Below, piece after piece: positions 1 to 10,031 of a DNA stretch of 64,000 nt. The notes under the pieces are model-generated. The model searched no databases. It saw nothing but the letters and a program-made list of their open reading frames with translations, and was not told the origin of the DNA. Position 1 is the stretch's first letter. Every line of letters starts with the position of its first letter. The position numbers and the translations under genes are program-made. Origin of the DNA: an uncultured Christensenella sp. (GTDB taxonomy: Bacteria; Bacillota; Clostridia; Christensenellales; UBA3700); contig CAJUBA010000008.1 of the NCBI GenBank assembly GCA_910584635.1, positions 3,617 through 67,616 of the forward strand, written 5' to 3'.

Positions 1-3000
1 AATACGATATGAAAGAAGCGACTAATTCTTACAATCAAAATAATGTATTATTTGATTTGGACAAATTGGCTTCTACCGACAAAATAGAAGATATGTTGGG
101 GTTGAACGACGCTACTTTGGGAAATACCCGTCGCGTGGGAATATGGGCGGAGAGATCTTACGACGTATTTTTCGACGGACATTTCACGATAACTTACAAT
201 CTAAACCGTATGTGGAACAATACGTATAAGGATTTGGTTGCAATTCAAAAGGATTATCCTATGAATACTCCCGACGTATATACGGTATATTACCAGTTGA
301 CTTGTAAAAACCGCAAATCGCTTGTCAATGAAAACGACGACGCGAGAAGACAGTGCTGTTTCTACGTTGTAGTATATAGGACGTTGACTGCGCCGACTAT
401 ACAGGACGTTGCTTATACGGGATCGGCTATATATCCGACAATAAATTATACTAACGGCGATTTAGCGTTTGAGCAAACGTATTACACGGTATCTTATCCG
501 TCGGGACAGGACAATGTAAACAACGGCGAGAAAAAAGCAATCTTGTCTATATCCGACAGAGATTTCCAACTCTACCGTTGGGCGGAAGGAGAGGCGACGG
601 AAAGCGATAAAAAGGCGCTTGAAATACCTTATAATATAATTGCCGCCAACAACTTTACTACGGTACCGCTCTATATGGCGGATTGGTCCTGGAACAGCGA
701 TATTACATTGGACAATATCGTTTGGGAGACCAAATTCGGAAACGTAAAAGAAGACTTCGAGTTTATGCTCGTACCTGTACGCAGCGGCGAAAACGATAAC
801 AGAGAAAACGTTACGGATATAACGAAGTTCGGCACTGCGCCGGCAGGCGTATATAAGTTGCACGCTACCTGTCCTGCCGACGAAAACGGCAACTGGAAAG
901 AGTTTGAACAGACTTTGACGGTAACCGTATTTAAGGCAATCAACACTTGGTATAAATCGCCGAGTATCACTTCATGGAGTTGGAATCAATACGAAAACTA
1001 CGATTGGAGTTTGGGAAGTCCTATTGAGATACACGCGGTTCCCACGTATTATACCAATTCAACGGAAAGCAAGGCGGGATCGGGAAGATTCGACTTCCGT
1101 ATATATTCCGTAAGAGAAGGCGCAACCGGCGACGACAGATACCACATGGTATATTTTGGCGATGATTTCCACTTCCAATTCGAAAGAGATGAAAAGGGAG
1201 ATTTTCTGACAAACGGAGTAGACCCCAAAGAAGGAGGACATTTTATACTTCCCGTTAGCGTAGCGCAAACGCTTGCTTCGCTTCCCGCGGGACAGTATTA
1301 TTTAGTCGCTACCGTATACGGCCATAACAATTATACGGGACTTAACAACGCGATAGACTCTTTCGGCAAAGGCGCTGTACTCTTTACGATAGCGCCCGCT
1401 AAAAACGTATGGTCGGATACTATAACGGCGTCCGATTGGGCGTATTCGGAATTCGAACTTGGACGTCATATTCACATAGGTACGACAAAATACGAAACTC
1501 AACTTAAATACGCAGTTTATTATGACGACACGGCAAATATCGCCACGGTAGAGGGCGTCAGCCTAGAAGATATTACGGATTTCACCGCTATTGCGCCGGG
1601 TTCGAAGTATACTTACGAGCAACTCGTCAGAATGCTCGACGTCGGTTCTTATATGGTTAAAGTACACGGCGACGCTGCGGACGTCAACGAGAGGGGCGGT
1701 ATAAATTATCTTTCTATCGACGATCAGCGTAAAATTACCGTTATTAAAGCCTCGAATACGCTAAACGATACCTTTGTAGTAAATCCCTATACGATAGGTT
1801 CTAGTACGGACGGGGTGATAGACAAATATACCGCGCGCTTTGAAAGCGAAAAGGTAGGTTTCAGAATTTCGCAAAGCGGCGTATACGTAGACGGACTAAG
1901 CAATACTCACACATCCGACGATATAATAAAGTATGACGTTTCGTTGAACTATGACCAGTTAGTGGAAAAAATATCTCAACTTTCCAGTACGGAAATGGGA
2001 AGTCAGTATACCGTATGGTGGACTACCGTAGGCGGCGACAATTTTATGGCGCAATACGGGTCGAGAGCGTTTGCGGTATATCTCGGTCAAAACGCATGGC
2101 TTGACGGCGTTTTACCCACGATGACCGACTGGACGTACGACGGTACAAAGCATGAGTTTGATAAGAGCAAAGTAAAACTTACTCACGACGTCGCCGATTC
2201 GGATATTAAAGTATCTTACTACGTCGCTATATACAATGAGCATACGGGACAAAACGAAAAAGGTTTGCAAATCGAAGGCTGTCCGACGGATACGGGAAAT
2301 TATTTCGTTAACATCACTGTTCCGACAGATAATTACTATAAAGGTTTGTCGATAGACTTGTTTTTCAGCGTCGACATGGCAAACAACAGTTTCAAGACTG
2401 CTCCGACGGTAAACAACAGCGCATGGGATTACACGCAGTTGAATATCGACGATATAATTATCGGCGAGCCTGCCCACAAAGAAGATAATATGAATATGCA
2501 ATACGTCGTTAATCATGTCATCGGCGGCAGCGGAGAAGAAGTCCACATGGCTACTTTGAATTGGCGCTTCGGAAGAGTGGACGGCAGCAACGCAATGCAA
2601 TTAGACGATTTCTACAATCGCTTAAAAGCGCTTAACGTGGGAGAATACAAACTGTATATTACGCTTTCTTCTTCGTACAATTACAAGGAGTTGGTACTTG
2701 CTCCGATAATTTTGAGAGTTAACAAGGCAAACAACGGTTACGCTGACGGCAAGTCGCCGGCGATTGTCAACAATGTTACAAAGTGGGAGTGGAACGAATA
2801 CGATTCTACGATTTGGCGCGAAGTCGCGACAAAGTTCGGCGAATTAACAATTTTCATAGATTCGGACGCCGTTGCGGCTTTGTCCGTTTCCAATCATCTG
2901 TCGAGGCTTGAAACGGGCGAACATAAAATCCGTTTCTTCGTCAATGGCACGGACAATTACGAAGGTTTTGACGAAACGCGTAATTTCTCCGTAATAAAAA

Positions 3001-5696
3001 ACAAAAACGGTTGGACGGACGGCGACAAGGATAAGACGGCGTTTGTCAACGATTGGACTTGGGGAGAATATGACAACGATATTTCGGGAGGCAATCCAAT
3101 ATGGAAAGAGCCGTCGCCCAATTACGGAAAGTCGCAATCTCAAGCCGCAGTATATAAAGGTAAAGACGGCGTAGGCGGAACTTTGATACGCGCAAATATC
3201 GCGCTGTATTCGTTGGATATAGTTTTGAACTCTCTTGACGCGGGCGAGTATTACATTATTTGGACTGTCGTAGGCGACGCAAATTACGAATCCATAACGC
3301 GCGAATATATCAATTTCAAAGTAAATATAAATCCCAACGAATGGGATCCGACCAAACCCGCTACTATGCATGAAAACGACAAGAAAGAAACCTCGGGCAT
3401 AGATTACGGTTGGACGTGGGGAGAATTCGGCAAGGATTCGGGAGTAGATTATTTTACCGTTCCTCAAGCAAAGTACGGGCTTATCGTTGCAAAAATAACC
3501 AAGTACGATACCACGTGGAATAATCCTCAGGTTATCGTCGACGGAATTTCCAACCATATCAGTATTTCCAATACTTTGAATCGTCTTGATGTAGGTCGTT
3601 ATAAAATCGAATGGTCGGCTACCGACCCGAACGCGACCGGCAATTTCAAAGAAATAGATTATCCGATTGCGATAGAGTTTATAGTAAACCGCGGCGTAAA
3701 CGCCTGGACGGGAGATAAACCGTTTATCGAGGGTTGGCAGTGGGGCGCGTTTAACAGCAGTTTGTGGAAAGCGCCGGGACTTGTATCGGGCAGACCCAAC
3801 GCTACTGTTATAAGGTTGAATGACGACGGTACCGACGGAGAACATATAATCGAAAAGATTTCTTCGGAGTATCTCAGCGCGCAACTTGCGCTTTTGGAAG
3901 TAGGCGATTACAGACTCGTATGGACGGCAGACGATAACGACAACTATGAAATCGAAGGCGAAAATAAAGACGACCTTATATTCAAAGTATCGGTCAACGT
4001 CAACGGCTGGAACGTCGCGCCGGAAATTACTGCAAAAGACAGTAGTTGGCAGTGGAAAACTTTCACGCTGGCGTATTGGCAAAGACCGGAAGCGAAGTAT
4101 CATCACAACGATATGAGCGCAACGGTTTATAAACTCAAAGACGGTTATGACTTCGAGTACGACGCTATTAAAAACGAATATATACTCGACGAAAGCAAGT
4201 GCAGTGTAATAAGCGGTATTACGCTTGCCACGATTGACGCGATAAACGATTTGTCGGTCGGCAAGTATTTGGTTAAAGTAAGCGTTCCGGAGGACGAAAA
4301 CGGAAGATTTAAGGGATTGGAATCGGTATTGCCGTTTACCGTTGTCCCCAACGAAAATGACTTTACTTCCAAATACTGTTTTATCGACGGATACGCATAT
4401 TCGCAATTCAGAGGATCTTGGAGCGCGCCGACGGCGCAGTTCGGCGATATTATCGCAAGCATATACGCGGTAGACGGAAGTTCCAGAGAATTGGTTGCGA
4501 CTTCTCGCGTGGCGCAACTCAACAACGTTTTGGGAGAACTTCACGTCGGCAGTTACGAAGTAGATTGGACGATTTCCGAAGACGCGGACGGCAATTACCT
4601 CGGCGGTAAAACTTTGACAAGCGCGTTTGCAGTAAGTAAAGCGGAAAACCGTTGGTTGCAAAAGCCTATGATAAACGGTTGGGCATGGGGAGAATTCAAC
4701 GCCGCCGAATCGGGACTCAAAGCAATTCCTTTCAAAACACAAGAAGGAAAGTTGCTGCATTTCAAGATAGTCGACGTTTCTTACAATGAAATAAACGAGT
4801 TCAGCGGATATGTAGACGAGTCGGGATATTTCACTGATATAACGAAAGTAGAGGAGATTCTAAACAATCTCAAACCTGCGGTATATCATCTCTTGGCTTA
4901 TTATCCCGAACTTGACGATTATAACAAACTTGATACGAACAACGACTGTTTGTTTGTAATCAGACACGCGGAAAACAAATGGGTAATGACGCCGGATATT
5001 ATCGACTGGGTATACGGAAGCCCCGCTAATAAACCCAACGGAAGCGCGTTCTTCGGCGAGGAGATAAAATACACTTATTATAAAGCGGTACTCGACGCAT
5101 TCGGCGAACCGATATTTGAAAACGGCAAGTATTTGGTCGAAGAGGATTCGGCGTTCGAAGGATGGGGCAAAGACGAAATCGCAGACGCGGGAATATATAT
5201 CGTGCAAGCCGACGTGGACGGCAACGATTACTACGCTCCGCTTACGACGCAGTTTGTACTTCGAGTTTCCAATTCCAAATACAATTATTGGAAAGCGCAA
5301 CCGATAATTCAAAGTTGGATTTTCGGTTCGGATAAATGTCTGCCCGAAGGCGAAGCGGCGTACGGAGAAATTATTTGGACATATTACGCGGCGGCTTGGA
5401 GCGAAACGCTCAACAAATGGATTCCGACGGGAGAAGCGCTTTCTACCGACGGACAAAATCCGCCCGAAGAAGTAGGAAAATATATTCTCGTCGCGAGTGT
5501 AGCGGCTTCCGAAGGTTACAACGCTTTGATAGCGAACGTATTTTTCGAGATTTATGAAAGAGCGACGTCTTCCGTGTCGAGCGATATGCTTGTATATATT
5601 GACATCGCATTGGCGACGTTGGCGTCGATATTCACAATAGTAGTAATAATCGCAGTTGTAAGGAGGTATAGAAAGAATGACAGCGTTAATGTATAA
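1..5696 (+). CDS. Giant tandem-repeat surface protein, N-terminus cut by window edge
   Basis: The frame is open to the left edge and the first Met (base 9) has no signal peptide or ribosome binding site, so this is the C-terminal part (about 1,895 residues) of a larger protein. It is built of at least a dozen repeats of about 80-150 residues. Each repeat has an aromatic signature such as DWSWNS, SWSWNQY, DWTWGEY, GWTWGEF, GWQWGAF, GWAWGEF or SWIFGSD, followed by a YG-containing strand and an 'LDVGxYxxxW' closing motif, which suggests Ig-like beta-sandwich repeats of the MBG kind. A single transmembrane helix (about residues 1850-1880) and a basic tail end the protein, so it is membrane-anchored with the repeats outside. 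There is no LPXTG motif. It overlaps the next gene by 20 bp. The role is probably adhesion or surface structure; this is inferred. Confidence 0.85.
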   Translation, partial: YDMKEATNSYNQNNVLFDLDKLASTDKIEDMLGLNDATLGNTRRVGIWAERSYDVFFDGHFTITYNLNRMWNNTYKDLVAIQKDYPMNTPDVYTVYYQLTCKNRKSLVNENDDARRQCCFYVVVYRTLTAPTIQDVAYTGSAIYPTINYTNGDLAFEQTYYTVSYPSGQDNVNNGEKKAILSISDRDFQLYRWAEGEATESDKKALEIPYNIIAANNFTTVPLYMADWSWNSDITLDNIVWETKFGNVKEDFEFMLVPVRSGENDNRENVTDITKFGTAPAGVYKLHATCPADENGNWKEFEQTLTVTVFKAINTWYKSPSITSWSWNQYENYDWSLGSPIEIHAVPTYYTNSTESKAGSGRFDFRIYSVREGATGDDRYHMVYFGDDFHFQFERDEKGDFLTNGVDPKEGGHFILPVSVAQTLASLPAGQYYLVATVYGHNNYTGLNNAIDSFGKGAVLFTIAPAKNVWSDTITASDWAYSEFELGRHIHIGTTKYETQLKYAVYYDDTANIATVEGVSLEDITDFTAIAPGSKYTYEQLVRMLDVGSYMVKVHGDAADVNERGGINYLSIDDQRKITVIKASNTLNDTFVVNPYTIGSSTDGVIDKYTARFESEKVGFRISQSGVYVDGLSNTHTSDDIIKYDVSLNYDQLVEKISQLSSTEMGSQYTVWWTTVGGDNFMAQYGSRAFAVYLGQNAWLDGVLPTMTDWTYDGTKHEFDKSKVKLTHDVADSDIKVSYYVAIYNEHTGQNEKGLQIEGCPTDTGNYFVNITVPTDNYYKGLSIDLFFSVDMANNSFKTAPTVNNSAWDYTQLNIDDIIIGEPAHKEDNMNMQYVVNHVIGGSGEEVHMATLNWRFGRVDGSNAMQLDDFYNRLKALNVGEYKLYITLSSSYNYKELVLAPIILRVNKANNGYADGKSPAIVNNVTKWEWNEYDSTIWREVATKFGELTIFIDSDAVAALSVSNHLSRLETGEHKIRFFVNGTDNYEGFDETRNFSVIKNKNGWTDGDKDKTAFVNDWTWGEYDNDISGGNPIWKEPSPNYGKSQSQAAVYKGKDGVGGTLIRANIALYSLDIVLNSLDAGEYYIIWTVVGDANYESITREYINFKVNINPNEWDPTKPATMHENDKKETSGIDYGWTWGEFGKDSGVDYFTVPQAKYGLIVAKITKYDTTWNNPQVIVDGISNHISISNTLNRLDVGRYKIEWSATDPNATGNFKEIDYPIAIEFIVNRGVNAWTGDKPFIEGWQWGAFNSSLWKAPGLVSGRPNATVIRLNDDGTDGEHIIEKISSEYLSAQLALLEVGDYRLVWTADDNDNYEIEGENKDDLIFKVSVNVNGWNVAPEITAKDSSWQWKTFTLAYWQRPEAKYHHNDMSATVYKLKDGYDFEYDAIKNEYILDESKCSVISGITLATIDAINDLSVGKYLVKVSVPEDENGRFKGLESVLPFTVVPNENDFTSKYCFIDGYAYSQFRGSWSAPTAQFGDIIASIYAVDGSSRELVATSRVAQLNNVLGELHVGSYEVDWTISEDADGNYLGGKTLTSAFAVSKAENRWLQKPMINGWAWGEFNAAESGLKAIPFKTQEGKLLHFKIVDVSYNEINEFSGYVDESGYFTDITKVEEILNNLKPAVYHLLAYYPELDDYNKLDTNNDCLFVIRHAENKWVMTPDIIDWVYGSPANKPNGSAFFGEEIKYTYYKAVLDAFGEPIFENGKYLVEEDSAFEGWGKDEIADAGIYIVQADVDGNDYYAPLTTQFVLRVSNSKYNYWKAQPIIQSWIFGSDKCLPEGEAAYGEIIWTYYAAAWSETLNKWIPTGEALSTDGQNPPEEVGKYILVASVAASEGYNALIANVFFEIYERATSSVSSDMLVYIDIALATLASIFTIVVIIAVVRRYRKNDSVNV

Positions 5697-7254
5697 CTCA
5701 TTGCTCGCAATCGAAATCAGTCAAACGACTCTAATCGTTTTGATGTCCGTATTGATTGTTTTGATAATTTTGCTTGCGGTATTGGCAACAATATTTATCT
5801 TGGGCGTAAGAAGAAAGGAAGAGGTTATTCAACCCGATAGCGTTACTGTAACGGCAGACTATGACGGTTTGTCGGGCAAGGTCGTTTTGATAGACGAAAA
5901 CGGTATGGAGAAGTTTGTTTTCAGACCCAATGAAACGGTCAAAGTCGCGGCAGTGGCTAACGAAGGCTTTATTTTGTCTAATATTTCCTTAGAGATAGAC
6001 GAAAACGTAGTAGCGCGTTTTATGGCTAATCAAGGCGAGAAGAAACTCTACGAAGTAGTATACGAGTTTATAGTTACGGCAAATACGGTAGTTAAAGCGG
6101 AATTCGAACCTATCGCGGTTATGCCCGAAGTATTTACTTTCGACGAGCAGTTCAACGGCGAAGGCGGCAGAGTAACTTTGGCAAACGAAGCGGGAGAAGA
6201 AAAGAATCAATTCGTAGCGGGCGAAACCGTAAGAATATCTGCGATTGCGGACGAAGGATATTATCTCGCTAAATTTACCGTTAACGAAGAAGATAAGGAA
6301 CTTATTGAAGGAGTATACGAATTCGTCGTTACGGAGCCTGTACATATATTCGTGGAATTTTTACCGGTACCGGTAGTTAAGTATACGGCAAGCGTAGAGG
6401 TAGACGGAAAGGGCGCTGTTTCCCTGACGAATGAGAACGGAGAAAATCAAGTTGAATTTATCGAAGGCGAAACGGTAAAAGTAGTTGCAACAGCGGAGGA
6501 GGGATATTATCTTTCCCGCTTGAGTGTAAACGGCGAAGAGCAGACAGTAAACGATGGCGCGAGCGAATTTGTTATCAATGCCGATACTGTAATAGGCGCA
6601 ACGTTCGAAGCCGTACCCGTAGCGATTGATAGCAAAGAAATCGCGGCTGCCGACGCCGACGAAGACGAGGAAGAAGATGAAGTGATGTTTGACGGACACA
6701 ACGTTATTCGCTTCAATAAGAGTTTTACGGCAAAACTAATACAGATAGACGAAGTGTCCAACGCTTGGTACACGGAGTTGAAGAACGAACTTTTGTCATA
6801 TAAGAAAGTAAAAGACAGAATGAGTTGGAAGCGAGAAAGTTACCGTTTTGGCAGAGATTGCGTAGCAAGATTTGTTATAAGAGGAAAGACGCTTTGTATT
6901 CAGTTGCCTCTCGATCCCGCTCAATTCGAAGATACCAAGTATAAAGTCGAGGATATATCACATATCGTTTCAAGCGCGGACACGCCTTGTCTTTACAGAA
7001 TCAAAAACGAGCGCCGTTTGAATTACGCAAAAGATCTGATTGCCCAAGTCATGGAAAATATCGGAGCGGCGCGTATCGAACGCGAATGGGTGGATTATTA
7101 CCAACCTTACGACACGACTCTCAATCTTATCGAGCGTCAACTCGTCAAGAAAGTAGTAAAATTCAACGGCAAGACAGGTTACGGCGGTATAGTTGAAAAA
7201 CTTACGGAAGACCCGACAAAAGCGGAAGAAAAGGAAACTCTCACAGATAAATAA
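5677..7254 (+). CDS. Membrane-anchored protein with three InlB B-type repeats and an unnamed C-terminal domain
   Basis: 525 residues. An N-terminal hydrophobic segment (about residues 18-42) anchors it. Three divergent repeats follow (about 48-135, 140-230, 235-325), each with the pattern 'G.V.L.NE.GE....F..GETV...A.A.EGY.LS....N......Y.F.V...'. This resembles InlB B-repeat/PF18998-like domains. An acidic linker (residues 325-345) leads to a Trp/Tyr-rich domain of about 150 residues (from IRFNKSFTAKL to about residue 510) that I cannot name. AGGAGG at 5661-5666 lies inside the upstream gene, so translation is probably coupled to the giant repeat protein. The pair may form one cell-envelope unit. 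The tail is highly charged. Confidence 0.85.
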   Translation: MTALMYNSLLAIEISQTTLIVLMSVLIVLIILLAVLATIFILGVRRKEEVIQPDSVTVTADYDGLSGKVVLIDENGMEKFVFRPNETVKVAAVANEGFILSNISLEIDENVVARFMANQGEKKLYEVVYEFIVTANTVVKAEFEPIAVMPEVFTFDEQFNGEGGRVTLANEAGEEKNQFVAGETVRISAIADEGYYLAKFTVNEEDKELIEGVYEFVVTEPVHIFVEFLPVPVVKYTASVEVDGKGAVSLTNENGENQVEFIEGETVKVVATAEEGYYLSRLSVNGEEQTVNDGASEFVINADTVIGATFEAVPVAIDSKEIAAADADEDEEEDEVMFDGHNVIRFNKSFTAKLIQIDEVSNAWYTELKNELLSYKKVKDRMSWKRESYRFGRDCVARFVIRGKTLCIQLPLDPAQFEDTKYKVEDISHIVSSADTPCLYRIKNERRLNYAKDLIAQVMENIGAARIEREWVDYYQPYDTTLNLIERQLVKKVVKFNGKTGYGGIVEKLTEDPTKAEEKETLTDK

Positions 7255-7291
7255 GCGATATATATTTATCAAAAAAAATCAGTTTATAAAG

Positions 7292-7336
7292 AAATGCTCT
7301 CCTAAACGTTGAAAACGAAAGGGGAGCATTTTTTGT
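7292..7336 (+). terminator. Rho-independent terminator
   Basis: Stem 7292-7302 with 7321-7332 (one G-T wobble) followed by a T run. It ends the surface-protein pair and lies between convergent genes. Confidence 0.75.
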
Positions 7337-7351
7337 TTAAGTCTTATTTAA

Positions 7352-8035
7352 TTATCTAGTCGGCATTTTGAAGTCTTTAAGAGCGACGTTAAGCAAATCG
7401 TTAAAGGGTTTCATCGCTTTGAAAATCTCTATTGCTTTTTTGAGGAATTCGGCGTCGTTCAAGACTTCGCCGTCGCTGACGGGGTACTCTAAATACCAAG
7501 ATTTGAATTTAAGATATTCTGCTTGCGGATGATCTTTATCGTATCCTGCGGGGACGTTTTTCAAAGCCGAGCCTTTTACGGTAAAGTACTTCTTAAAGTT
7601 AGGATTATTGATAACGTCGCTCCACTGCGTCGGATGTTCGTTTATATAATCGCGTACCATTGCCGTAGCGTTTGAAAACATATCGGCAAACAGGCCTCCG
7701 CCTAAAAACGTTCCGCCGTCGGGTTTTATCATGATATAGTAACCGACGGGAACGGGGAGTTTTCCCATAGAAGAAATATGAGCGCGGAACGCCGGATTAT
7801 ACGGCGATTTATCATGGCTGAATCGGGTATCGCGGACAAGTTTGAAAGTAAGGTCTTTGGGGACGTTATGCGCGACGCTTGGGTCGAATTCTCCAATACC
7901 GCAGATAAGATTACCGATTAGGTCTTCAAATTCTTGCGTAGCGATTTTGTTTTCTTTTTTGTGTTCATGATACCACTCGCGATTGTTGTTTGCCGAAAGT
8001 TGAGAAAGGTATTCCAATATTGTTTGTGTATTCAT
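7352..8035 (-). CDS. DUF2461 family protein
   Basis: 227 residues from the Met at 8035. That start is preferred over an upstream ATG at 8068 because AGGAGA (8041-8046) sits 5 bases before it. The sequence has the DUF2461/TIGR02453 features: an N-terminal 'NNREWYHEHK' helix, a central 'KLVRDTRFSHDKSPYNPAFRAH' type segment, a glycine-rich 'GGGLFAD' strand and a C-terminal 'KSWYLEYP'. The biochemical function of the family is not known to me. It probably shares a transcript with the TetR gene upstream (67 bp gap), so it may be a target of that repressor. Confidence 0.85.
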   Translation of the reverse strand: MNTQTILEYLSQLSANNNREWYHEHKKENKIATQEFEDLIGNLICGIGEFDPSVAHNVPKDLTFKLVRDTRFSHDKSPYNPAFRAHISSMGKLPVPVGYYIMIKPDGGTFLGGGLFADMFSNATAMVRDYINEHPTQWSDVINNPNFKKYFTVKGSALKNVPAGYDKDHPQAEYLKFKSWYLEYPVSDGEVLNDAEFLKKAIEIFKAMKPFNDLLNVALKDFKMPTR

Positions 8036-8101
8036 AATATTCTCCTTTGATTTATAAATTCCGAACATGTTTTTTACGGCGTATTCGATTATTCTTTTAC
8101 T

Positions 8102-8650
8102 TTACGATTTAATAAACGCTCTATACGCTTTTTCAAGTATTGCCGCGCTTTCTTCGTCGGAAATATTTGCGCCGCCCGTCGCAATCATTGTAGCCACGCC
8201 GTGAGTAAATACTATAAGCATAATATAGACGTCTTTTATTTTTTCTTCGGAAAGAGAAAGTTTTTGAGCAAGTTGACTCGTCGCTTGCTTATCTCCCATC
8301 CATTCGTATATATCGTTAAAACTGTTCAATCCGTTTAACTTCCTGAAAAACAGCAACTTAAAAAGATTGGTTTCGTATTTAGCGAAAGCCACGTTCGCTT
8401 TTGCCATGCTTTCCAAAATCCGCTCGCTCTCTACTCGCGAATAAATAAATTCGTTATAGAATTGCATAGCCGCTCCGTAAACCTCCTGTCTAAGCGTTTC
8501 CATATTCTTGAAATAACTGTATATAGGTTGAACGGAGTAGCCCATACGTTTGGCGACGCTTCGGGCGTTCACGCAGTCAAAGCCGTTTTCCCTTGTCATC
8601 TGCAACGCGGTTTTTAGTATTTCATCTTTGTAAATAATCTGCTTAGGCAT
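8102..8650 (-). CDS. TetR/AcrR family transcriptional regulator
   Basis: 182 residues from MPKQIIYKDE. The start at 8650 is chosen because GGGAGA lies 5-10 bases upstream; a longer frame begins at 8686 inside the operator. The N-terminal helix-turn-helix (about residues 8-50) has the TetR pattern ILKTALQMTRENGFD...RSVAKRMGYSVQPIYSYFKN. The C-terminal ligand domain ends with 'VFTHGVATMIATGG'. It resembles the regulator at 49220, which shares 'QPIY..F..M..LR', 'LFKLLF' and 'HG.ATMIAT', so the two are paralogues. A consensus promoter and a palindrome lie immediately upstream, indicating autorepression. Confidence 0.9.
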   Translation of the reverse strand: MPKQIIYKDEILKTALQMTRENGFDCVNARSVAKRMGYSVQPIYSYFKNMETLRQEVYGAAMQFYNEFIYSRVESERILESMAKANVAFAKYETNLFKLLFFRKLNGLNSFNDIYEWMGDKQATSQLAQKLSLSEEKIKDVYIMLIVFTHGVATMIATGGANISDEESAAILEKAYRAFIKS

Positions 8651-8665
8651 ACTTTTCTCCCAATA

Positions 8666-8693
8666 ATTACACTTGTTATATAACATCTGTAAT
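8666..8693. promoter_or_regulatory. TetR operator palindrome
   Basis: 28-bp inverted repeat centred between 8679 and 8680: outer arms ATTACA/TGTAAT and inner TGTTAT/ATAACA, with only two symmetric pairs mismatched. It overlaps the end of the -10 box and the start of the tetR transcript, the usual place for an autorepressing TetR site. Confidence 0.75.
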
Positions 8694-8720
8694 TATAGCA
8701 GATACTTATTCTTTCGTCAA
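8692..8720 (-). promoter_or_regulatory. Promoter of tetR-DUF2461
   Basis: On the minus strand: TTGACG (8715-8720), 17-bp spacer, TATAAT (8692-8697). Confidence 0.8.
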
Positions 8721-8763
8721 GAGATTTTGTAAATTGAATCGGCATAAGTTTTGTAAGAAAATC

Positions 8764-8797
8764 AAAAACCCCGATTTGTCATTTTGCCAAATCGGGG
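8764..8797 (-). terminator. Rho-independent terminator of the HD hydrolase gene
   Basis: Perfect 10-bp stem (8769-8778 with 8788-8797), 9-base loop, then a T run on the minus strand. Confidence 0.85.
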
Positions 8798-8848
8798 AAT
8801 AAAACGTTAAGCCTTTTGTAGAATTCGCTATATTATGTTTAGCAGTAT

Positions 8849-10018
8849 TTACTTTTTGGTACTTTTCGCTTTGATTTTTTTATGGAAATCCAACAGATAT
8901 TTATCCGACATACTTGCGATAGCGTCTATCGCCACGCGTTCGGGGAAGTCGATATTTTCCGCAAAGTATTCGTCGACTTTTTCGGCGTTAGGGTAAATGT
9001 AAGGACGGTAATACTTATTTACGAGTTTTTTATCTTGTTTCAAGTCGTTGTACAGCGCTTCGAAAACGTCGTTGATTATATTTTGAAGGTCTTCGTCGGT
9101 GTATCCGTCTATTTCGGAGTTTCGGTAAATTTTGCGATAGTTTTCGTCCATCAACAGAGAAAGGTCGGCGTACGTTTTATCGCTCATCGCTATGTAGTTT
9201 TTGCCTATCGAGTTGTTGATAATATCCGCACTTATGTTGCCTATTATTTCGTGGTTGTATTTTCCGAGCGGGTTGTCGTCGTAATCGCCCAAACCGACCT
9301 GTCTTAATTTGTCCGCGTCCTGTCTGTCTTTTCCAAGGTATGCTATGACGTCGGATATGCGGACAAGACAGCCTTCGAGCGTGCTTGCCATGAGGTCGGT
9401 ATCGTTGAGTTTGCCGTTGTAAGCGCAATTTAGTTTTTCTTGCAGATTTTCAAAACTATTGCAGGATTTTTCGTTTGGAGCATAACGCTGTAAAACCTTT
9501 TCGCCGTTGTGGCAGAGTACGCCGTCGACGACTTGTAAAGATATATCGCATTTGACAACGTTGTTAAGATACCTCGCGCCTTGAATGTGATGATAGAATC
9601 TGTATGAGAATTTTTTTGCGACGTTGTCCAAAAGTTTTTCTCCCAAGTGTCCGAAAGGGCAGTGTCCCAAGTCGTGCGCAAGAGCGATAGCCTCGATAAG
9701 GTCGCAGTTGAGCGACAGCGCGGAGCCTATCGTACGGGCGATTCTCGATACGAGTTGGACGTGGTAAGCGCGAGTGGAAATATCGTCGTTGCCTTTGAGA
9801 GAGAACACTTGAGTTTTGCCTGCGTATCTGTTGAAAAGAGGAAGATTTATCACGACTTCGCAATCGCGTACGAACTGCCGTCTGTACAGTCTGGGAATAT
9901 ACTTTCCTTTGCGAATCGCGGTATCGTCTTTTGCGGCGTACGGGGATAAAAGAGAGTCTCTTTCGGCAAAGTTTTCGGCGAGTACTTTTTTTGCGTTTTC
10001 GTCAAGATCTATTCTCAT
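8849..10018 (-). CDS. dGTP triphosphohydrolase-like HD domain protein
   Basis: 389 residues. Start at 10018 (second Met) because AGAGG is only one base from the Met at 10024 but about 8 from this one. HD-superfamily metal ligands are visible in 'TRAYHVQLVSRIARTIG' (about residue 85) and 'IALAHDLGHCPFGHLGE' (about 113-129). The His-rich segment 'YHHIQGARYLNN' and later 'RISDVIAYLGKD' match the deoxyguanosinetriphosphate triphosphohydrolase family, which hydrolyses dNTP to deoxynucleoside plus triphosphate. Substrate range is not readable from sequence. It is preceded by the terminator of the dipeptidase gene and followed by its own terminator. Confidence 0.85.
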   Translation of the reverse strand: MRIDLDENAKKVLAENFAERDSLLSPYAAKDDTAIRKGKYIPRLYRRQFVRDCEVVINLPLFNRYAGKTQVFSLKGNDDISTRAYHVQLVSRIARTIGSALSLNCDLIEAIALAHDLGHCPFGHLGEKLLDNVAKKFSYRFYHHIQGARYLNNVVKCDISLQVVDGVLCHNGEKVLQRYAPNEKSCNSFENLQEKLNCAYNGKLNDTDLMASTLEGCLVRISDVIAYLGKDRQDADKLRQVGLGDYDDNPLGKYNHEIIGNISADIINNSIGKNYIAMSDKTYADLSLLMDENYRKIYRNSEIDGYTDEDLQNIINDVFEALYNDLKQDKKLVNKYYRPYIYPNAEKVDEYFAENIDFPERVAIDAIASMSDKYLLDFHKKIKAKSTKK

Positions 10019-10031
10019 AATCATACCTCTT

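Noticed and set aside
2844..4760. 638-codon open frame on the minus strand inside the giant repeat gene
   Set aside because: It is antisense to a clearly coding repeat protein, has no ribosome binding site and a protein sequence without recognisable domains. It arises from the codon bias of the plus strand. Many shorter antisense frames in the window were rejected for the same reason.
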